Positions 51,295-60,623 of a stretch of DNA of 64,000 nucleotides are shown piece by piece. Location of the stretch: contig CBDCFD010000007.1 in NCBI GenBank assembly GCA_965216155.1, positions 930,001 to 994,000 of the forward strand, in the 5' to 3' direction. Both the position numbers and the translations under genes were made by a program. The notes under the pieces are model-generated. The model did not search any database. It worked only from the letters and a program-made list of their open reading frames with translations, and was not told the DNA's origin. This stretch comes from CATOSP01 sp965216155. Its GTDB lineage: Bacteria > Chloroflexota > Dehalococcoidia > Lucifugimonadales > UBA3495. The stretch's first letter is position 1, and every line of letters begins with the position of its first letter.

Positions 51295-52161
51295 TTATAG
51301 CGCCACCACCGGGTGTGACAACTGCCGCGCGATAAAGCCCTTCATCAACCCGATGGCCCGTTCGGATTCAGCTCCGGGCATATTGCCGAAGCGGTGGGGC
51401 ATCCCCTCGAACAGTTCCAGCTCTACGTGGCCTCCCGCGGCCCGGTACGCGGCCTCGAACTTATGGGGAATGAACTGGGGGATGTTGGAGTCATTGGTGC
51501 CCTGGATGATTATCGCAGGCGGCAACTCCACTTTCTCTCCCCGTTCCAGCGCCTCCTGAGGGTTTCCTTCGTGGAGGCTCGCGGGGTCCGTAAAGTAGGA
51601 CTCGGTGGGGCCAATGAACCGCTCGTCGCCAATATCGCGGCCCCAGAGGTAGCGGGCGTAGGGGTCGAGGACGGGCCAGCAGCACAGCATGAATCGCAGT
51701 GAAGCGTCCACGTCTTCCCCTCCGGGGAGCGGCACCGACGCATAGCGGGGGTCCTTGGGGCGCATCCCGTTCAGGGCTACAGTATGGCCGCCGCTGGAGC
51801 AGCCCAATGCGCCCACCGACGCCGGGTCAATGTTGAGCTGTCGGGACTGGGCCTTCATCCAGCGGGTAGCATAGTTGGTGTCGATTACCTGGGCCGGGTA
51901 GGGGTGTTGCGGGGCCAACCTGAAGTCCACGGCGGCGACCACTATGCCGCTGGCCGCGAGGGCCAGGTTCATGAGATGGTCGTCGGAACGATCGTTCAGG
52001 AACCATCTGCCGCCGTGAACGTCCAGCAAACCCGGAAAGGCCCCTTCGCCCCGGGGCTGGTAGATGGTTGCGTCCAGGCTGCCGCTCTGGTGTTCCAGGT
52101 AGACCAGACTGGTAATTTCGACGTCGAATTGGGCTGCCGGATTGTACCCAACGCTGCTCAT
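51295..52161 (-). CDS. Alpha/beta hydrolase (hormone-sensitive-lipase/BD-FAE-like)
   Basis: 288 residues; ATG 52161 preceded by AAAGGAG. The HGG oxyanion motif occurs in GLLDVHGGRWF, the nucleophile elbow in VGALGCSSGGHTV, and candidate acid and base in QGTNDSNIPQ and EGMPHRFGN. It is an esterase/carboxylesterase-type enzyme with unknown substrate. Located 93 nt upstream of the gamma-glutamyltransferase gene on the same strand, so the two are probably cotranscribed. Confidence 0.87.
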   Translation of the reverse strand: MSSVGYNPAAQFDVEITSLVYLEHQSGSLDATIYQPRGEGAFPGLLDVHGGRWFLNDRSDDHLMNLALAASGIVVAAVDFRLAPQHPYPAQVIDTNYATRWMKAQSRQLNIDPASVGALGCSSGGHTVALNGMRPKDPRYASVPLPGGEDVDASLRFMLCCWPVLDPYARYLWGRDIGDERFIGPTESYFTDPASLHEGNPQEALERGEKVELPPAIIIQGTNDSNIPQFIPHKFEAAYRAAGGHVELELFEGMPHRFGNMPGAESERAIGLMKGFIARQLSHPVVAL

Positions 52162-52368
52162 GGGCTCTCCTTTGCAACTTACGGGCGCTCATTCCACGGG
52201 AGTGTGTGAGACTCCGGCCGGTGTCCAAAGCTATCCAATTCCGCTCCGCCGTTCAAAGCGGTCTCGGCGGCGCCCATCCAGCGGACCAGCAGATCACAGC
52301 CCCGCATCGTTCTCCCGCCGGCCATCAGACGCCCTGCAGCTCTCACATCGAGAGGGGGAATCCGATTT

Positions 52369-53934
52369 TCACTTCCCCTGCTTGATGAAGTCTGCGACGC
52401 GCTCGCCTATCGTCAGGACGGTGACGTTGATGTTGGCCCGGACGCATTCGGGCATGATCGAGGCGTCCACGACCCGCAGACCCTCCGCTCCGCAGACCTT
52501 GCCGTACTGGTCCACCACGGCCATGCGGTCTGAGCTGGGTCCCATCCTGGCGGTGCAGGAGACGTGGTGGCCGGTCCCCACCCACCTCTTCATCCAAAGG
52601 TCCAGGGCCTCATCCGACTCCAGGTCCGAGTCCTCGGGGTAGACCCTCTTGTCGATCACGGCGGCCATCGCCGGATGCTCCTCCAGACTGACCAACAGGC
52701 GGACGCCGTCCCGGTACCTGCGCAGGTCCTCCTCGTGGTCCAGGAGATTGTAGTTGAGATAGGGCTGGTCCCTATAGTCGTTGGAGCGGAGCCTGACCTC
52801 GCCTTTGGACAGCGCCAGGTTGAGCCCGAGGGCGGCGCCTAGGCCCACAAGATCGCCGTGCTCGCCGCCCCTGTTGCGTCCCCTGCCTGCACCGGCGGAC
52901 AGGTAGACGATCATGTCGTTCTCCAGTGGAGAGCCCTCGGCCGTGTACCTCACCAGCAGCTGAGCGTTGGGCACGAAGCGGCGCAGCTCCACCTCCGGCT
53001 TCGTGGCCCACAGTATGCTGATTAGAGGATGGTCAGCCAGGTTCTTGCCGACCCCCGGTGAGTCGATGACGGTCTCTATTCCGTGCTCCCTCAGGTGGTC
53101 ACCGGGACCGACCCCGGAGAGCATCAGTATCTGCGGCGACCCGATGGCGCCCGCGCTGAGGATGATCTCTTCGGCCTCGACGACGAATGTCTCTCCGTCG
53201 GAGACCGCCTCGACGCCCGTCGCCCTGGGGCGTTCCCCGGTGGTGTCGAAGAGTATCCTCTTGACCGTCACATTGGCCCTGATGGTCAGGTTGAGCCGGT
53301 GGCGCGAGAGGCCCAGGTACCCTATGGCCGTGGACCAACGGATGCCGTTGGGATTGTTCAGGGGTATGGGCCCCACTCCGGTGGTGCCGGGAGCGTTGTG
53401 GTCTTCACAGTACGGGTGACCGTTGTCTCGCCAGGCCTCGAACCAGACCCTGTTCCCTTGCCGCCACTCCTCCTGTGGGAACCGGTGGCAGATAATTGGC
53501 CCGCTGGAGCCATGGAAATCCCCGGGGTCGTCCTGGTAGGTGGTGTCCGTCTCCACCATATTGAAGTAGGGCGCCAGCTTCTGGAAGCTCCATTCGCCGT
53601 TTCCCAATTTCGCCCAGTCGTCGTAGTCCTCGGGAATGCCGCGGAGGAAGACCTGTCCGTTGATGGCGCTGGACCCGCCGGTCACCCTGCCCCTGGGAAT
53701 CTCTATTTCGGCCTCCTCGGTGCCCCTGGCCGTGTACTGCCAGTTGTGGTCGCTCTCCCAGACGCTCTTGGTCGACTTGTAGCCGTACTTGACCTCTTCC
53801 GGGAGGCTGTCGATGTCCGGGTAGTCCGGGCCGGCCTCCAGCAGGAGCACCGAGGTGTTGGAGTCTTCCGAGAGCCTCGTGGCGAGGATGGCGCCCGCCG
53901 ACCCTGCGCCGATGACAATGTAGTCGTACTTCAC
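52369..53934 (-). CDS. GMC-family FAD oxidoreductase (choline dehydrogenase-like)
   Basis: 521 residues from GTG 53934, chosen for AGGAGGCAAGGA just upstream; the open frame extends further without similarity. FAD loop YDYIVIGAGSAGAILATRL, GMC signature 1 region RGRVTGGSSAINGQVFLRG, signature 2 in ILSAGAIGSPQILMLSGVGP, and the C-terminal active-site part VGTGHHVSCTARMG with VVDASIMPE. It oxidises alcohols with FAD and passes electrons to a carrier or oxygen. No signal peptide. Runs in the same direction as the hydrolase downstream, 207 nt apart. Confidence 0.92.
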   Translation of the reverse strand: MKYDYIVIGAGSAGAILATRLSEDSNTSVLLLEAGPDYPDIDSLPEEVKYGYKSTKSVWESDHNWQYTARGTEEAEIEIPRGRVTGGSSAINGQVFLRGIPEDYDDWAKLGNGEWSFQKLAPYFNMVETDTTYQDDPGDFHGSSGPIICHRFPQEEWRQGNRVWFEAWRDNGHPYCEDHNAPGTTGVGPIPLNNPNGIRWSTAIGYLGLSRHRLNLTIRANVTVKRILFDTTGERPRATGVEAVSDGETFVVEAEEIILSAGAIGSPQILMLSGVGPGDHLREHGIETVIDSPGVGKNLADHPLISILWATKPEVELRRFVPNAQLLVRYTAEGSPLENDMIVYLSAGAGRGRNRGGEHGDLVGLGAALGLNLALSKGEVRLRSNDYRDQPYLNYNLLDHEEDLRRYRDGVRLLVSLEEHPAMAAVIDKRVYPEDSDLESDEALDLWMKRWVGTGHHVSCTARMGPSSDRMAVVDQYGKVCGAEGLRVVDASIMPECVRANINVTVLTIGERVADFIKQGK

Positions 53935-54108
53935 TCCTTGCCTCCTGGATGTGACGTTGACGTGACACCTTCGACTGCTGCTGGGATGGTATGCACTGGG
54001 ACGGGGGCCGTCAATCATCGGGTGCCGCAATCTGCCCACTGGTATTTGGATGGCGTCTTCCCAGTATGAGTACCTCCCAGCGAAAAGTTCGCAGTTCGGT
54101 ACGTCTAG

Positions 54109-54417
54109 GCCCACCTCAGTGTTGAACCGGCAAGCATCCGCACTCTGGTCGAGCACACCGGCACGGCCAACCGGAGCGTTGTTGACCTGCGGTGCCGGCT
54201 CAGCGTCCGGCGGAAGACGCCGCCCGGGGAGCCCGGCCACATCACTATTTCCTGCCAGCCCCGTCTGGAAATGGGGGCGGACCTGCGCGAAGTCCGGGAC
54301 GACGTTCAAAGCAGAGTCAAGGGGGTGGTGGAGCGGCTGACCGGCCTGGAAGTGGATCGGGTTCACATCACCCGGGTGCGATATGAACGCCTCCCGGAAC
54401 ACCACCTGATTGAATAG
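54109..54417 (+). pseudogene. AmaP-like (Asp23-family anchor) C-terminal fragment
   Basis: The frame between TAG at 54106 and TAG at 54415 reads VEPASIRTLVEHTGTANRSV, LRCRLSVRRKTPPG, then RDDVQSRVKGVVERLTGLEV and VHITRVRYERLPE. This is the Asp23-like domain at the C-terminus of AmaP-type membrane-anchor proteins. The N-terminal two-helix membrane anchor is missing. The small DUF2273 gene follows directly, as in normal amaP-DUF2273-asp23 loci, so this is a decayed cell-envelope stress locus. Confidence 0.6.
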
Positions 54418-54444
54418 GCTTACCTGAAGGAGCGGGCCTGTTAT

Positions 54445-54729
54445 ATGTTCAACATCAAGCTAATCTGCACAATAGGCGGGGTGCTGGTCGGGGCGATCGC
54501 CGTGGCCTTTGGCCCCCAGGAAGCCTTCATCGTTCTGCTTCTTACCGCCGCAGGCTGGCTAATCGGCAAGTATGCCGCGGGCGAAATGCAAGTGGTTGAC
54601 GTATTCCTGGAACGGTTTTTTCCAACCGCCTGGGCGGTCCCCGTGACTAATTCTGCATTTGTGAGCGCAATGTCCTTGTGTGTAATGCCACAGTGCCTTC
54701 CGGGGAGATCAACTTCGGTCGGCCGATGA
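54445..54729 (+). CDS. DUF2273-family small membrane protein, altered C-terminus
   Basis: ATG 54445 follows AAGGAG. Two hydrophobic helices (IKLICTIGGVLVGAIAVAF, AFIVLLLTAAGWLIGKYAAG) and VVDVFLERFF fit DUF2273, which accompanies AmaP and Asp23 proteins. Family members stop near residue 60-65; here 30 extra residues of unrelated composition follow, so the original stop or frame was probably lost. A role in envelope anchoring is inferred from the neighbour only. Confidence 0.6.
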   Translation: MFNIKLICTIGGVLVGAIAVAFGPQEAFIVLLLTAAGWLIGKYAAGEMQVVDVFLERFFPTAWAVPVTNSAFVSAMSLCVMPQCLPGRSTSVGR

Positions 54730-54744
54730 TAAGCAAAGAGGAAA

Positions 54745-54945
54745 ATGGCCTTGTTTGGAACCCAACAACCGCAATCGGCCTCTCCGAGTGAAGTAGCTGG
54801 CAGGGCAGGGGAAGTCGAAGAACAGGTCAAGTCCGGGCAGGAAAACTCAGCAGGGGAACCCCTCCGGCGCCTTCACCATCTAGCCGGCATAGGCTGCGTT
54901 GCACTAAACCAAGGCCAAAGTGGGATGTGCATTTGCCGAAGGTAG
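54745..54945 (+). CDS. Possible small hydrophilic protein
   Basis: 66 codons from ATG 54745 with AGAGGAAA upstream. The first 40 residues (SPSEVAGRAGEVEEQVKSGQ) are Glu/Gln-rich and helix-prone, the rest is unconvincing. It could be a remnant of a third gene of the AmaP/Asp23 locus. It overlaps the 3' end of the convergent endonuclease gene. Confidence 0.25.
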   Translation: MALFGTQQPQSASPSEVAGRAGEVEEQVKSGQENSAGEPLRRLHHLAGIGCVALNQGQSGMCICRR

Positions 54946-55952
54946 GGAACCGTGCTCGGAGTCTCGCAGGAGTTCATCGGCCCTTGATTGCAGGACCGTC
55001 CGGCAGCGCCGCCTCACCTCATCTTTCCGGCTGGCCCACTCTTCGAACGAGTTCATGGCTCGCACCTTCACGCTCCCGTGGAAGCCGCGCGAGGCGAAGA
55101 CGTAGTCCAGCTGGTTGTTGCTTGCCGTCGCTGGGTTCTTGCCGGGGAGGTAGAACGTGACCACGTTGCGCGAGTCCTCGGGTCGTGCGTCGCTGGCGTC
55201 TCCGCCTGTCGCCCGTTCGGCGCCTGCGGCCCTACGAACTCCAGCCCAATGGCCGCCATCCTCTCGAACACGGACCGGTAGCGTGCCTCCCAGTACGGAG
55301 GACTGCCGCCATCGCCGTAGCCGTGCGCGATGTTGAGGTCGCCGGCGGCCAGGATACGATGCGTCTGCGGATTCTCGTGTCCGATGAACGTCGAGAGGTC
55401 CGAGATGATGCGGTGGACGGAGCCGTCGGCGTAGCCATAGCTCCACGCGGTCTTGACGCTCGGATGCGGCCCGGTCCATCGGCCGTACATGGAGACGGCG
55501 ATAAACGGCTCAGTCGAGCCGTCGCGTGGCGTGACGCGGGCCGCCGTTATCGTCCCGATGCCGCTGACGGCGATCTCGTCCTGCTCCGGCCACCCTGTTG
55601 GACCGACCTGTTTGAACCACTCGACGTCGACCCGGTCCGAGAGGCGCACCACCATCGGCCAGCGGTCGAACAGTGCGTTGCCCCGCCCGCGCCACCAGTC
55701 GGAGTTCCACGAATGCGAGTCCCACGCCTTTTGCGGGCCGATGTCCAAGGGGCCAGCGCCCTCCGCGGGCGGGAGCGTCGCGTCCCGCAGTCGCACCGCG
55801 TCGTCCGGTGGCGGCGCAGCCTCCTGCAAGAGAGCGACGTCGGCGTCCATCTGCAGCAGCTGACGCCACGGCTCGTGGCTCCTGGCGATGTTCCAACTCA
55901 CTACTGTTACGGCCAATTCATCCTCCGGTGATCCTGTGAGAAATCCCACCAT
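54904..55952 (-). pseudogene. Endonuclease/exonuclease/phosphatase (EEP) family protein 1, one frameshift
   Basis: From ATG 55952 (or GTG 55970) the frame contains TVVSWNIARSHEPW, DADVALLQEA (metal-binding Glu), RILAAGDLNIAHGYGDG (catalytic D-x-N) and APNGRQAET. Near 55195 the coding content moves to the next frame (SRNVVTFYLPGKNPATASNNQLDYVFASRGF) and runs to 54904. One inserted or missing base explains it. EEP proteins are metal-dependent phosphodiesterases acting on DNA, RNA or phospholipids. The C-terminal SDH-type His motif is not evident after NQLDYVF, where it might have been expected. Confidence 0.8.
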
Positions 55953-55993
55953 ATGTCTTCTGTGGTCCACCCCCTACAGAAAGAGCCAAACCG

Positions 55994-56722
55994 CTACTGG
56001 AAGTGCTGGGCAGACAAGTCGGCGAAAACGCCGAAATGGTCTGACAGTTTCCTCCCCTCGTGAATGTTGCTGATCACGCCCAGGGAGCCAACTGCCAAAT
56101 CCGCACTCAGTGCAATATGGTCGATGCTTCTGCGTCCCTGGAAGGCAAGCGTTGAGGTCGCGATTGTCATGCTTGGTGGAAAGGCCTCCTGAAGCGCCAA
56201 TCTCAATTGAGGCCGTGCGCGGCTGCCTGGCCCTATAGTTTGATTGAAGTCCCCCATCACTATCAGACGCTTCGCAGACGCCCGTTCGAGAACTTTCGTG
56301 AGACCGGCCAAGTACTGTTCGTGGTCCTCCCACTGCATCTTGCGTTCCAACTTGCGTCTAGCCTCAGTCCGTGAGCCGAACCAGGGAATACAGATCCCGA
56401 TAACGGTGACCTCGCCCACTGACGTCTGTGTGACGCCGGACACGAACCGTCCGGGCGGCATCGAATCGATTCCCACGTCATCGACCTGATCCCAAGGTTC
56501 CCTTGACCAGAGCATGACCTTCCGCCGATCTTCCTTGAGCGCGTACCCATAGTCGGGCCGCGAGCAGATCGTGTGCCCCTCTTGAGACAGCAGCCCGTCG
56601 TGCGTCTCGGTGAGACAGACAACCTCGGGGACATGTCCATGGACGCGACGCAGGACCTCAGCGCCGCGCGGCGACGAGGGCTTAGCCCACTCGACATTCC
56701 AGTTGACTAGCCTCAGTGACAT
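55994..56722 (-). CDS. Endonuclease/exonuclease/phosphatase (EEP) family protein 2
   Basis: 242 residues from ATG 56722. LRLVNWNVEWAKPS (Asn), VVCLTETHDG (Glu), LIVMGDFNQTIG (D-x-N), IDHIALS and KLSDHFGVF (terminal Asp-His) give the complete EEP active site. It is a probable Mg-dependent nuclease or phosphodiesterase in the cytoplasm; no signal peptide. It lies 42 nt upstream of the first EEP gene on the same strand. The two are distinct in sequence, not a recent duplication. Confidence 0.88.
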   Translation of the reverse strand: MSLRLVNWNVEWAKPSSPRGAEVLRRVHGHVPEVVCLTETHDGLLSQEGHTICSRPDYGYALKEDRRKVMLWSREPWDQVDDVGIDSMPPGRFVSGVTQTSVGEVTVIGICIPWFGSRTEARRKLERKMQWEDHEQYLAGLTKVLERASAKRLIVMGDFNQTIGPGSRARPQLRLALQEAFPPSMTIATSTLAFQGRRSIDHIALSADLAVGSLGVISNIHEGRKLSDHFGVFADLSAQHFQ

Positions 56723-56850
56723 GGTCCTACTCCTGCGACGTCACTTGGGAACCCCGGTTCATTTCCTCCACTCGCACCCATGGGAGCCTGTTGCAACTCA
56801 GGAGGTGTGCCGCCGCGAAAGCTTTACAACGTCAGAACGAACCTCAGCAC

Positions 56851-56880
56851 GAAGGTTCTCGATTTTGTCCAGTTTGGTGG
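56851..56880. repeat. 30-bp repeat shared with 7269-7298
   Basis: GAAGGTTCT(C/T)GATTTTGTCC followed by AGTTTGGTGG; one mismatch between the two copies 49.6 kb apart, same orientation. At 7269 it directly precedes the IstB relic, so it may mark an insertion-sequence end. The rest of 56723-57011 holds no gene. Confidence 0.6.
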
Positions 56881-57011
56881 GGTGGTGCAGGACTGGAACT
56901 CAGGCTGCCGCGGTCGGACGCAGTGCAAAGGCTGGCGCCATTAAGCGTCGGACGTCGTTGTTTTGGGGAAGTTGGGGGTTGGCTGGAACGCGCTGCCGCG
57001 CCGTATAATTC

Positions 57012-58817
57012 CTACAGGGCCAGGGCGTAGCAGGCCCGCCGCGGATCGGCGCCGGTGCTGAGAGAGCCGGCTGCGTCGTCCCGGACCGAGACAGTGGCTC
57101 CCAGGCCACAGTTGGCGGTCCGTTCAATTTTGTGCCCCAGAACCCGCAGCGCATTGGCGGTGGAATCGGGGATTCCCGGTTCCAGGTCGAGTTGGCCCGG
57201 ATAATAGACGTGGGGATAAAAGGAATTGACATTGCTGGCGGTGGCGAACCGGGGCGCCTCCACGGCCTGCTGGGGGTCCATTCCAAAAACGAGGGAGTTG
57301 AGCATCAACTGCACGTTGGCCTGGACCTGATTGTCGCCGCCGGGACATCCGACGGTCATCAGAGGTTGCCCCTCTTTGGAGATGATGTAGTTTACCAGGG
57401 TGGTCCTGGGACGCTTGCCGGGTTCGACGACGTTGGGATGGCCGGGTTCGCAGTTGAACATCTCTATGCGTGTGCTCAGGGCGCAACCCAGCTCAGGGAA
57501 GAACACGGATTTAGCGAAGGAACCGCCGCTGATGGTGCCGCATACGAGGTTGCCATGCCGGTCAAGGACTGAAACGTGGGTGGTGCCGTCGTCGGCGGAC
57601 GGGTCAGCACCGGCTACCGCCGGCTCGGACATGACGGGGGACGGGGTGGAGCCCCGGTGTTTGGAGAAGCGCCAGGGGTCTCCGGCCGGAGGTTGGGCCG
57701 GGTACGCGCCTTCGGGGTCAATCAAATGGGCGCGCTCGGCGGCGTATTCTTTCGACAGCAGTCCGTCCACCGGGACGGTGGCGTATTCGGGGTCGGCGTA
57801 GAAAGCCTCCCGGTCGCCGAAACACAGTTTCAGGGCTTCGGCCACGGCATGGATGTAGGCCGGACTATTGTGACCCATCGCTTTGAGGTCGAAGTTCTCC
57901 AGGATGTTCAGGGTTTGCATGAGCATGGGGCCCTGACTCCACGAGTCCTGGCCCTGGATTTCGTAACCGTGGAAGCTGCCGCCGACGGGAGTCTCAAACC
58001 GGCTGGAGTAGGAGGCGAGGTCCTCCGTGGAAATGATGCCGCCGACCTTTTCCGAACACTCGACAATCAGCCTGGCAATGGGGCCGCGATAAAAGGCGTC
58101 GCGGGCGGCCTGCATCCGCTGGGAGCGGTCGCCCGGGGCTTCTGCCGAGGCGTCGTGCAGGGTCTGCAGGGTGGTGGCCAGCCCGGGCTGCACCAATAGG
58201 GAACCGGCGGGAGGCACTTCCCGGTCATGGTAGAATACATCCCATCCGCCGGGCGGGAAGTTATCGAATTGCCGTTGACCGGAAGTGGAATTGAGTCGCT
58301 CCAGCATGTACTCGTAGTTGGGGATTCCCTCTGCGGCGTAGCTGACGGCCGGAGCGATGACGTCGGACAGTTCCATGGTCCCGTAGCGTTCCAGCAAGGA
58401 GATGAATGCGTCAACGATGCCGGGCAGCGTAAAGGAGAGGGGGGCATCCTTCCCGGGACCGGTGGGAATGCGTTGGTGGCCCCGGGAAAGGTAGAAGTCG
58501 GCGGTGGCATTGCCGGGCGCCGTGCCCTGTCCCGACAGGGACAGCAGGTCTCCGCTGGAAGCATCGTAGAGCATGAAGACGCCCTCGGCGGCCAGGGAAT
58601 AGGAGGCGATGGGTTCGACGACAGCGGCGGCGAATCCGGCGGCCACCAGCGCGTCGAAGGCGTTGCCGCCGGCCATCAACATTCGCATACCGGCCATGGA
58701 CGTCAGGTAGTGGCCGGAGGAGATGACCCCCTCGGTGGAGCGCACCACCGGGCGGCCGGTGACGGGCAGAGATATGTCACCCTGTTCGAGGTTGTGATGA
58801 GATTGTGCGCTTACCAT
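57012..58817 (-). CDS. Gamma-glutamyltransferase family protein (2)
   Basis: 601 residues from ATG 58817, which has GGAGGATCTGAG before it; the open frame extends upstream without similarity. STEGVISSGHYLTSMAGMRML and AGGNAFDALVAAGFA open the Ntn-hydrolase fold, MGHNSPAYIHAVAEALKLCF is the mid-domain block, and DDGTTHVSVLDRHGN contains the autocatalytic Thr of the canonical TTH motif. GCPGGDNQVQANVQLMLNSL and DPRRACYAL close it. More canonical than the first copy. Probable hydrolysis or transfer of gamma-glutamyl or related amide groups; substrate unknown. Confidence 0.9.
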   Translation of the reverse strand: MVSAQSHHNLEQGDISLPVTGRPVVRSTEGVISSGHYLTSMAGMRMLMAGGNAFDALVAAGFAAAVVEPIASYSLAAEGVFMLYDASSGDLLSLSGQGTAPGNATADFYLSRGHQRIPTGPGKDAPLSFTLPGIVDAFISLLERYGTMELSDVIAPAVSYAAEGIPNYEYMLERLNSTSGQRQFDNFPPGGWDVFYHDREVPPAGSLLVQPGLATTLQTLHDASAEAPGDRSQRMQAARDAFYRGPIARLIVECSEKVGGIISTEDLASYSSRFETPVGGSFHGYEIQGQDSWSQGPMLMQTLNILENFDLKAMGHNSPAYIHAVAEALKLCFGDREAFYADPEYATVPVDGLLSKEYAAERAHLIDPEGAYPAQPPAGDPWRFSKHRGSTPSPVMSEPAVAGADPSADDGTTHVSVLDRHGNLVCGTISGGSFAKSVFFPELGCALSTRIEMFNCEPGHPNVVEPGKRPRTTLVNYIISKEGQPLMTVGCPGGDNQVQANVQLMLNSLVFGMDPQQAVEAPRFATASNVNSFYPHVYYPGQLDLEPGIPDSTANALRVLGHKIERTANCGLGATVSVRDDAAGSLSTGADPRRACYALAL

Positions 58818-59398
58818 CTCAGATCCTCCGGTTGCCGGTGTTGAGTACGTGCCGGTCGATGGGATGGAGACGAGCCTATTATAAGCAAAGCTGAAGGACG
58901 CAAGGAAGTTTGGTGGGCCAGTTTGGACGGTAGACAGAACCACTTTCGAGCTTGCAATGCCATTATAGCAACGGGGAGTGGCCAGGTCGCAGCAGGAATC
59001 CACGTGAACCGATACCCGTTGAGGGCATTGCGCCGGTCCCATTTGGGGTCAGGCCCGAGCTTGGGAAGCCCGGGTGGGATTATCGCAGACTCACTTCCTC
59101 GATGGCGTTTGGGAAGACCGCGGCCCCGGGTTCGATGCCGTCGACGGCAAACCCACTGAGGCCCGGCCCGTGAGTAATCTTACGGTTGCGAGGGGTCCGA
59201 TCGATCTCCCATTGCAGGGAGTCAGGGATGGCCATGATGTTGTACGGAAGCTTGGCGGACTCCGGGCTAGTAGGGGAACAGCTTTGAAATGAAGGCAACA
59301 AGAGTATGAATCTCGACGCGGAGCAGCGTTGCCCAAGTATCGCCGGGTGCTCATATCAATCTCGGCTACTCCTCATTTCAAAGATTTCGGACTCCGGG
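58818..59398. other. Intergenic region with an unidentified coding remnant and short repeats
   Basis: A minus-strand stretch at about 59080-59265 reads like protein (IPDSLQWEIDRTPRNRKITH, LSGFAVDGIEPGA, ending EEVSLR) but no family was recognised and its upstream part is missing. CGGACTCCGGGCTAG occurs at about 59257-59271 and again at 59387-59401. CTTTGAAATGA and TCATTTCAAAG around 59283-59381 form an inverted pair. Nothing else is supported. Confidence 0.4.
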
Positions 59399-60316
59399 CT
59401 AGGAGCCGGACAGCCACTCCCTGAGTGCCCGGATGTGGTCGGGTCTCGTGCCGCAGCACCCTCCAACTATCCGCGCCCCCTGCTCACTCCACCCCTTGGC
59501 GTATTCCAGGTACTGCTGTGGGTCCAGGACATTTGCCTTGGGGGTTGGGCCGCCGTGGCCGGGGAAATGGGCGTAGGCGCCGAAGGTTCCCGGCCAATTC
59601 TTCTTGACTATCTCCAGCCCGGGCCCCGTGTCGTCCACCGGCGTGTGCATTATGAATACCGATGCGATGTCCCTGTCCTTGATGGCGTCCATGGCGTCTT
59701 GAAGGGTCTCGCTTCCATGCCTGTCTTGGATGCCCAGGTAAAGCCCGTCTCCATCCCGGACCAGGGAGAGCCCGACCCACACCGGTAGACCCAACTCCGC
59801 TGCCGCTTCTATCACCGCCAGCGTGTCTGATATCCGGACCAACATCTCGCCCACCGCCACGTCCGGGCCGCCTTTGGCCAGCTCTCCCAGCTGCTCCCGG
59901 TAGGTCTCTAGAGCTTTCTCATAGGGCACCGGAACTTCCGCATGTGCCTTGGGAGCCATCGTAGATACGGAGGCCGCAATGACCACCGAGTCCTCTGTCC
60001 CGGCGTTTCTCCTTGCCTGTACCGCCGCTTCGATTCCCAGCTTGTTGGCCTCGGCCACCTTATGCTCGAGGCCGCCCCTTTCCAGCATGTCACGCCCTGT
60101 GCCAAAGGTGTTTGTGATGATGATCTCGGCGCCCGCTTCTATGTATTCCTGATGAATATCCCTCACCAACTCGGGATGGGTGAGCATCGGACCGCCCGAC
60201 CACATGGTGGGGCTTGCCAGCCCCCGCCTCTCGAACTCCGAGCCCATACCCCCGTCCATCAAGATCGTCTCCCCCGCTGCCAGGCGGCCCTGCAATTTCT
60301 CAAAGTTGCTCATCAT
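59399..60316 (-). CDS. Homocysteine S-methyltransferase family protein
   Basis: 305 residues, family length. ILMDGGMGSEFERRG opens the barrel, ITNTFGTGRDML follows, and the zinc-binding GGCCG motif is present in ARIVGGCCGTRPDHIRAL. The first zinc cysteine of classical enzymes (N-C before a Pro-rich loop) is replaced: the equivalent strand reads VFIMHTPVDDTGPG, with His. This occurs in a sub-group of the family whose substrate is unknown, so methyl transfer to homocysteine should not be assumed. The stop lies next to a repeat; upstream is a truncated FAD-oxidase gene whose end overlaps by about 17 nt. Confidence 0.85.
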   Translation of the reverse strand: MMSNFEKLQGRLAAGETILMDGGMGSEFERRGLASPTMWSGGPMLTHPELVRDIHQEYIEAGAEIIITNTFGTGRDMLERGGLEHKVAEANKLGIEAAVQARRNAGTEDSVVIAASVSTMAPKAHAEVPVPYEKALETYREQLGELAKGGPDVAVGEMLVRISDTLAVIEAAAELGLPVWVGLSLVRDGDGLYLGIQDRHGSETLQDAMDAIKDRDIASVFIMHTPVDDTGPGLEIVKKNWPGTFGAYAHFPGHGGPTPKANVLDPQQYLEYAKGWSEQGARIVGGCCGTRPDHIRALREWLSGS

Positions 60317-60623
60317 TCTCTCCTGGTGGAATCTGAATTTGCCGTTCCATCCGGGCGCTAGACATAGATCCCATAGGCTTGGGGCACGGGCTTATGTAAT
60401 TCCGACCCCGATGCGGCTGAGCCTCGTCAGGAAAGATCTTGCCGGGGTTGAAGCCCGCATCGGGGCAGAAGGCCGCCCGCAGCCGCTTCGTGGCAGCCAT
60501 GTCCTGCTCGCTGAAGGCCCGGTGCATGTACATCTGCTTCTCCACCCCGATGCCGTGCTCCCCGGTAAGAGTTCCCCCTGCGCCGATGCACGCCCGCATC
60601 ACCTCACGCCCCGCTCCTTCATC
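60300..60623 (-). pseudogene. FAD-linked oxidase (GlcD-like) C-terminal fragment
   Basis: REVMRACIGAGGTLTGEHGIG and then AFCPDAGFNPGKIFPDE are the closing blocks of the FAD_oxidase_C domain of glycolate/D-lactate oxidase subunits. Only about 85 residues remain; the upstream part is replaced by the IS3 remnant at 60624 and is not found beyond it. Could not bind FAD as it stands. Confidence 0.8.
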
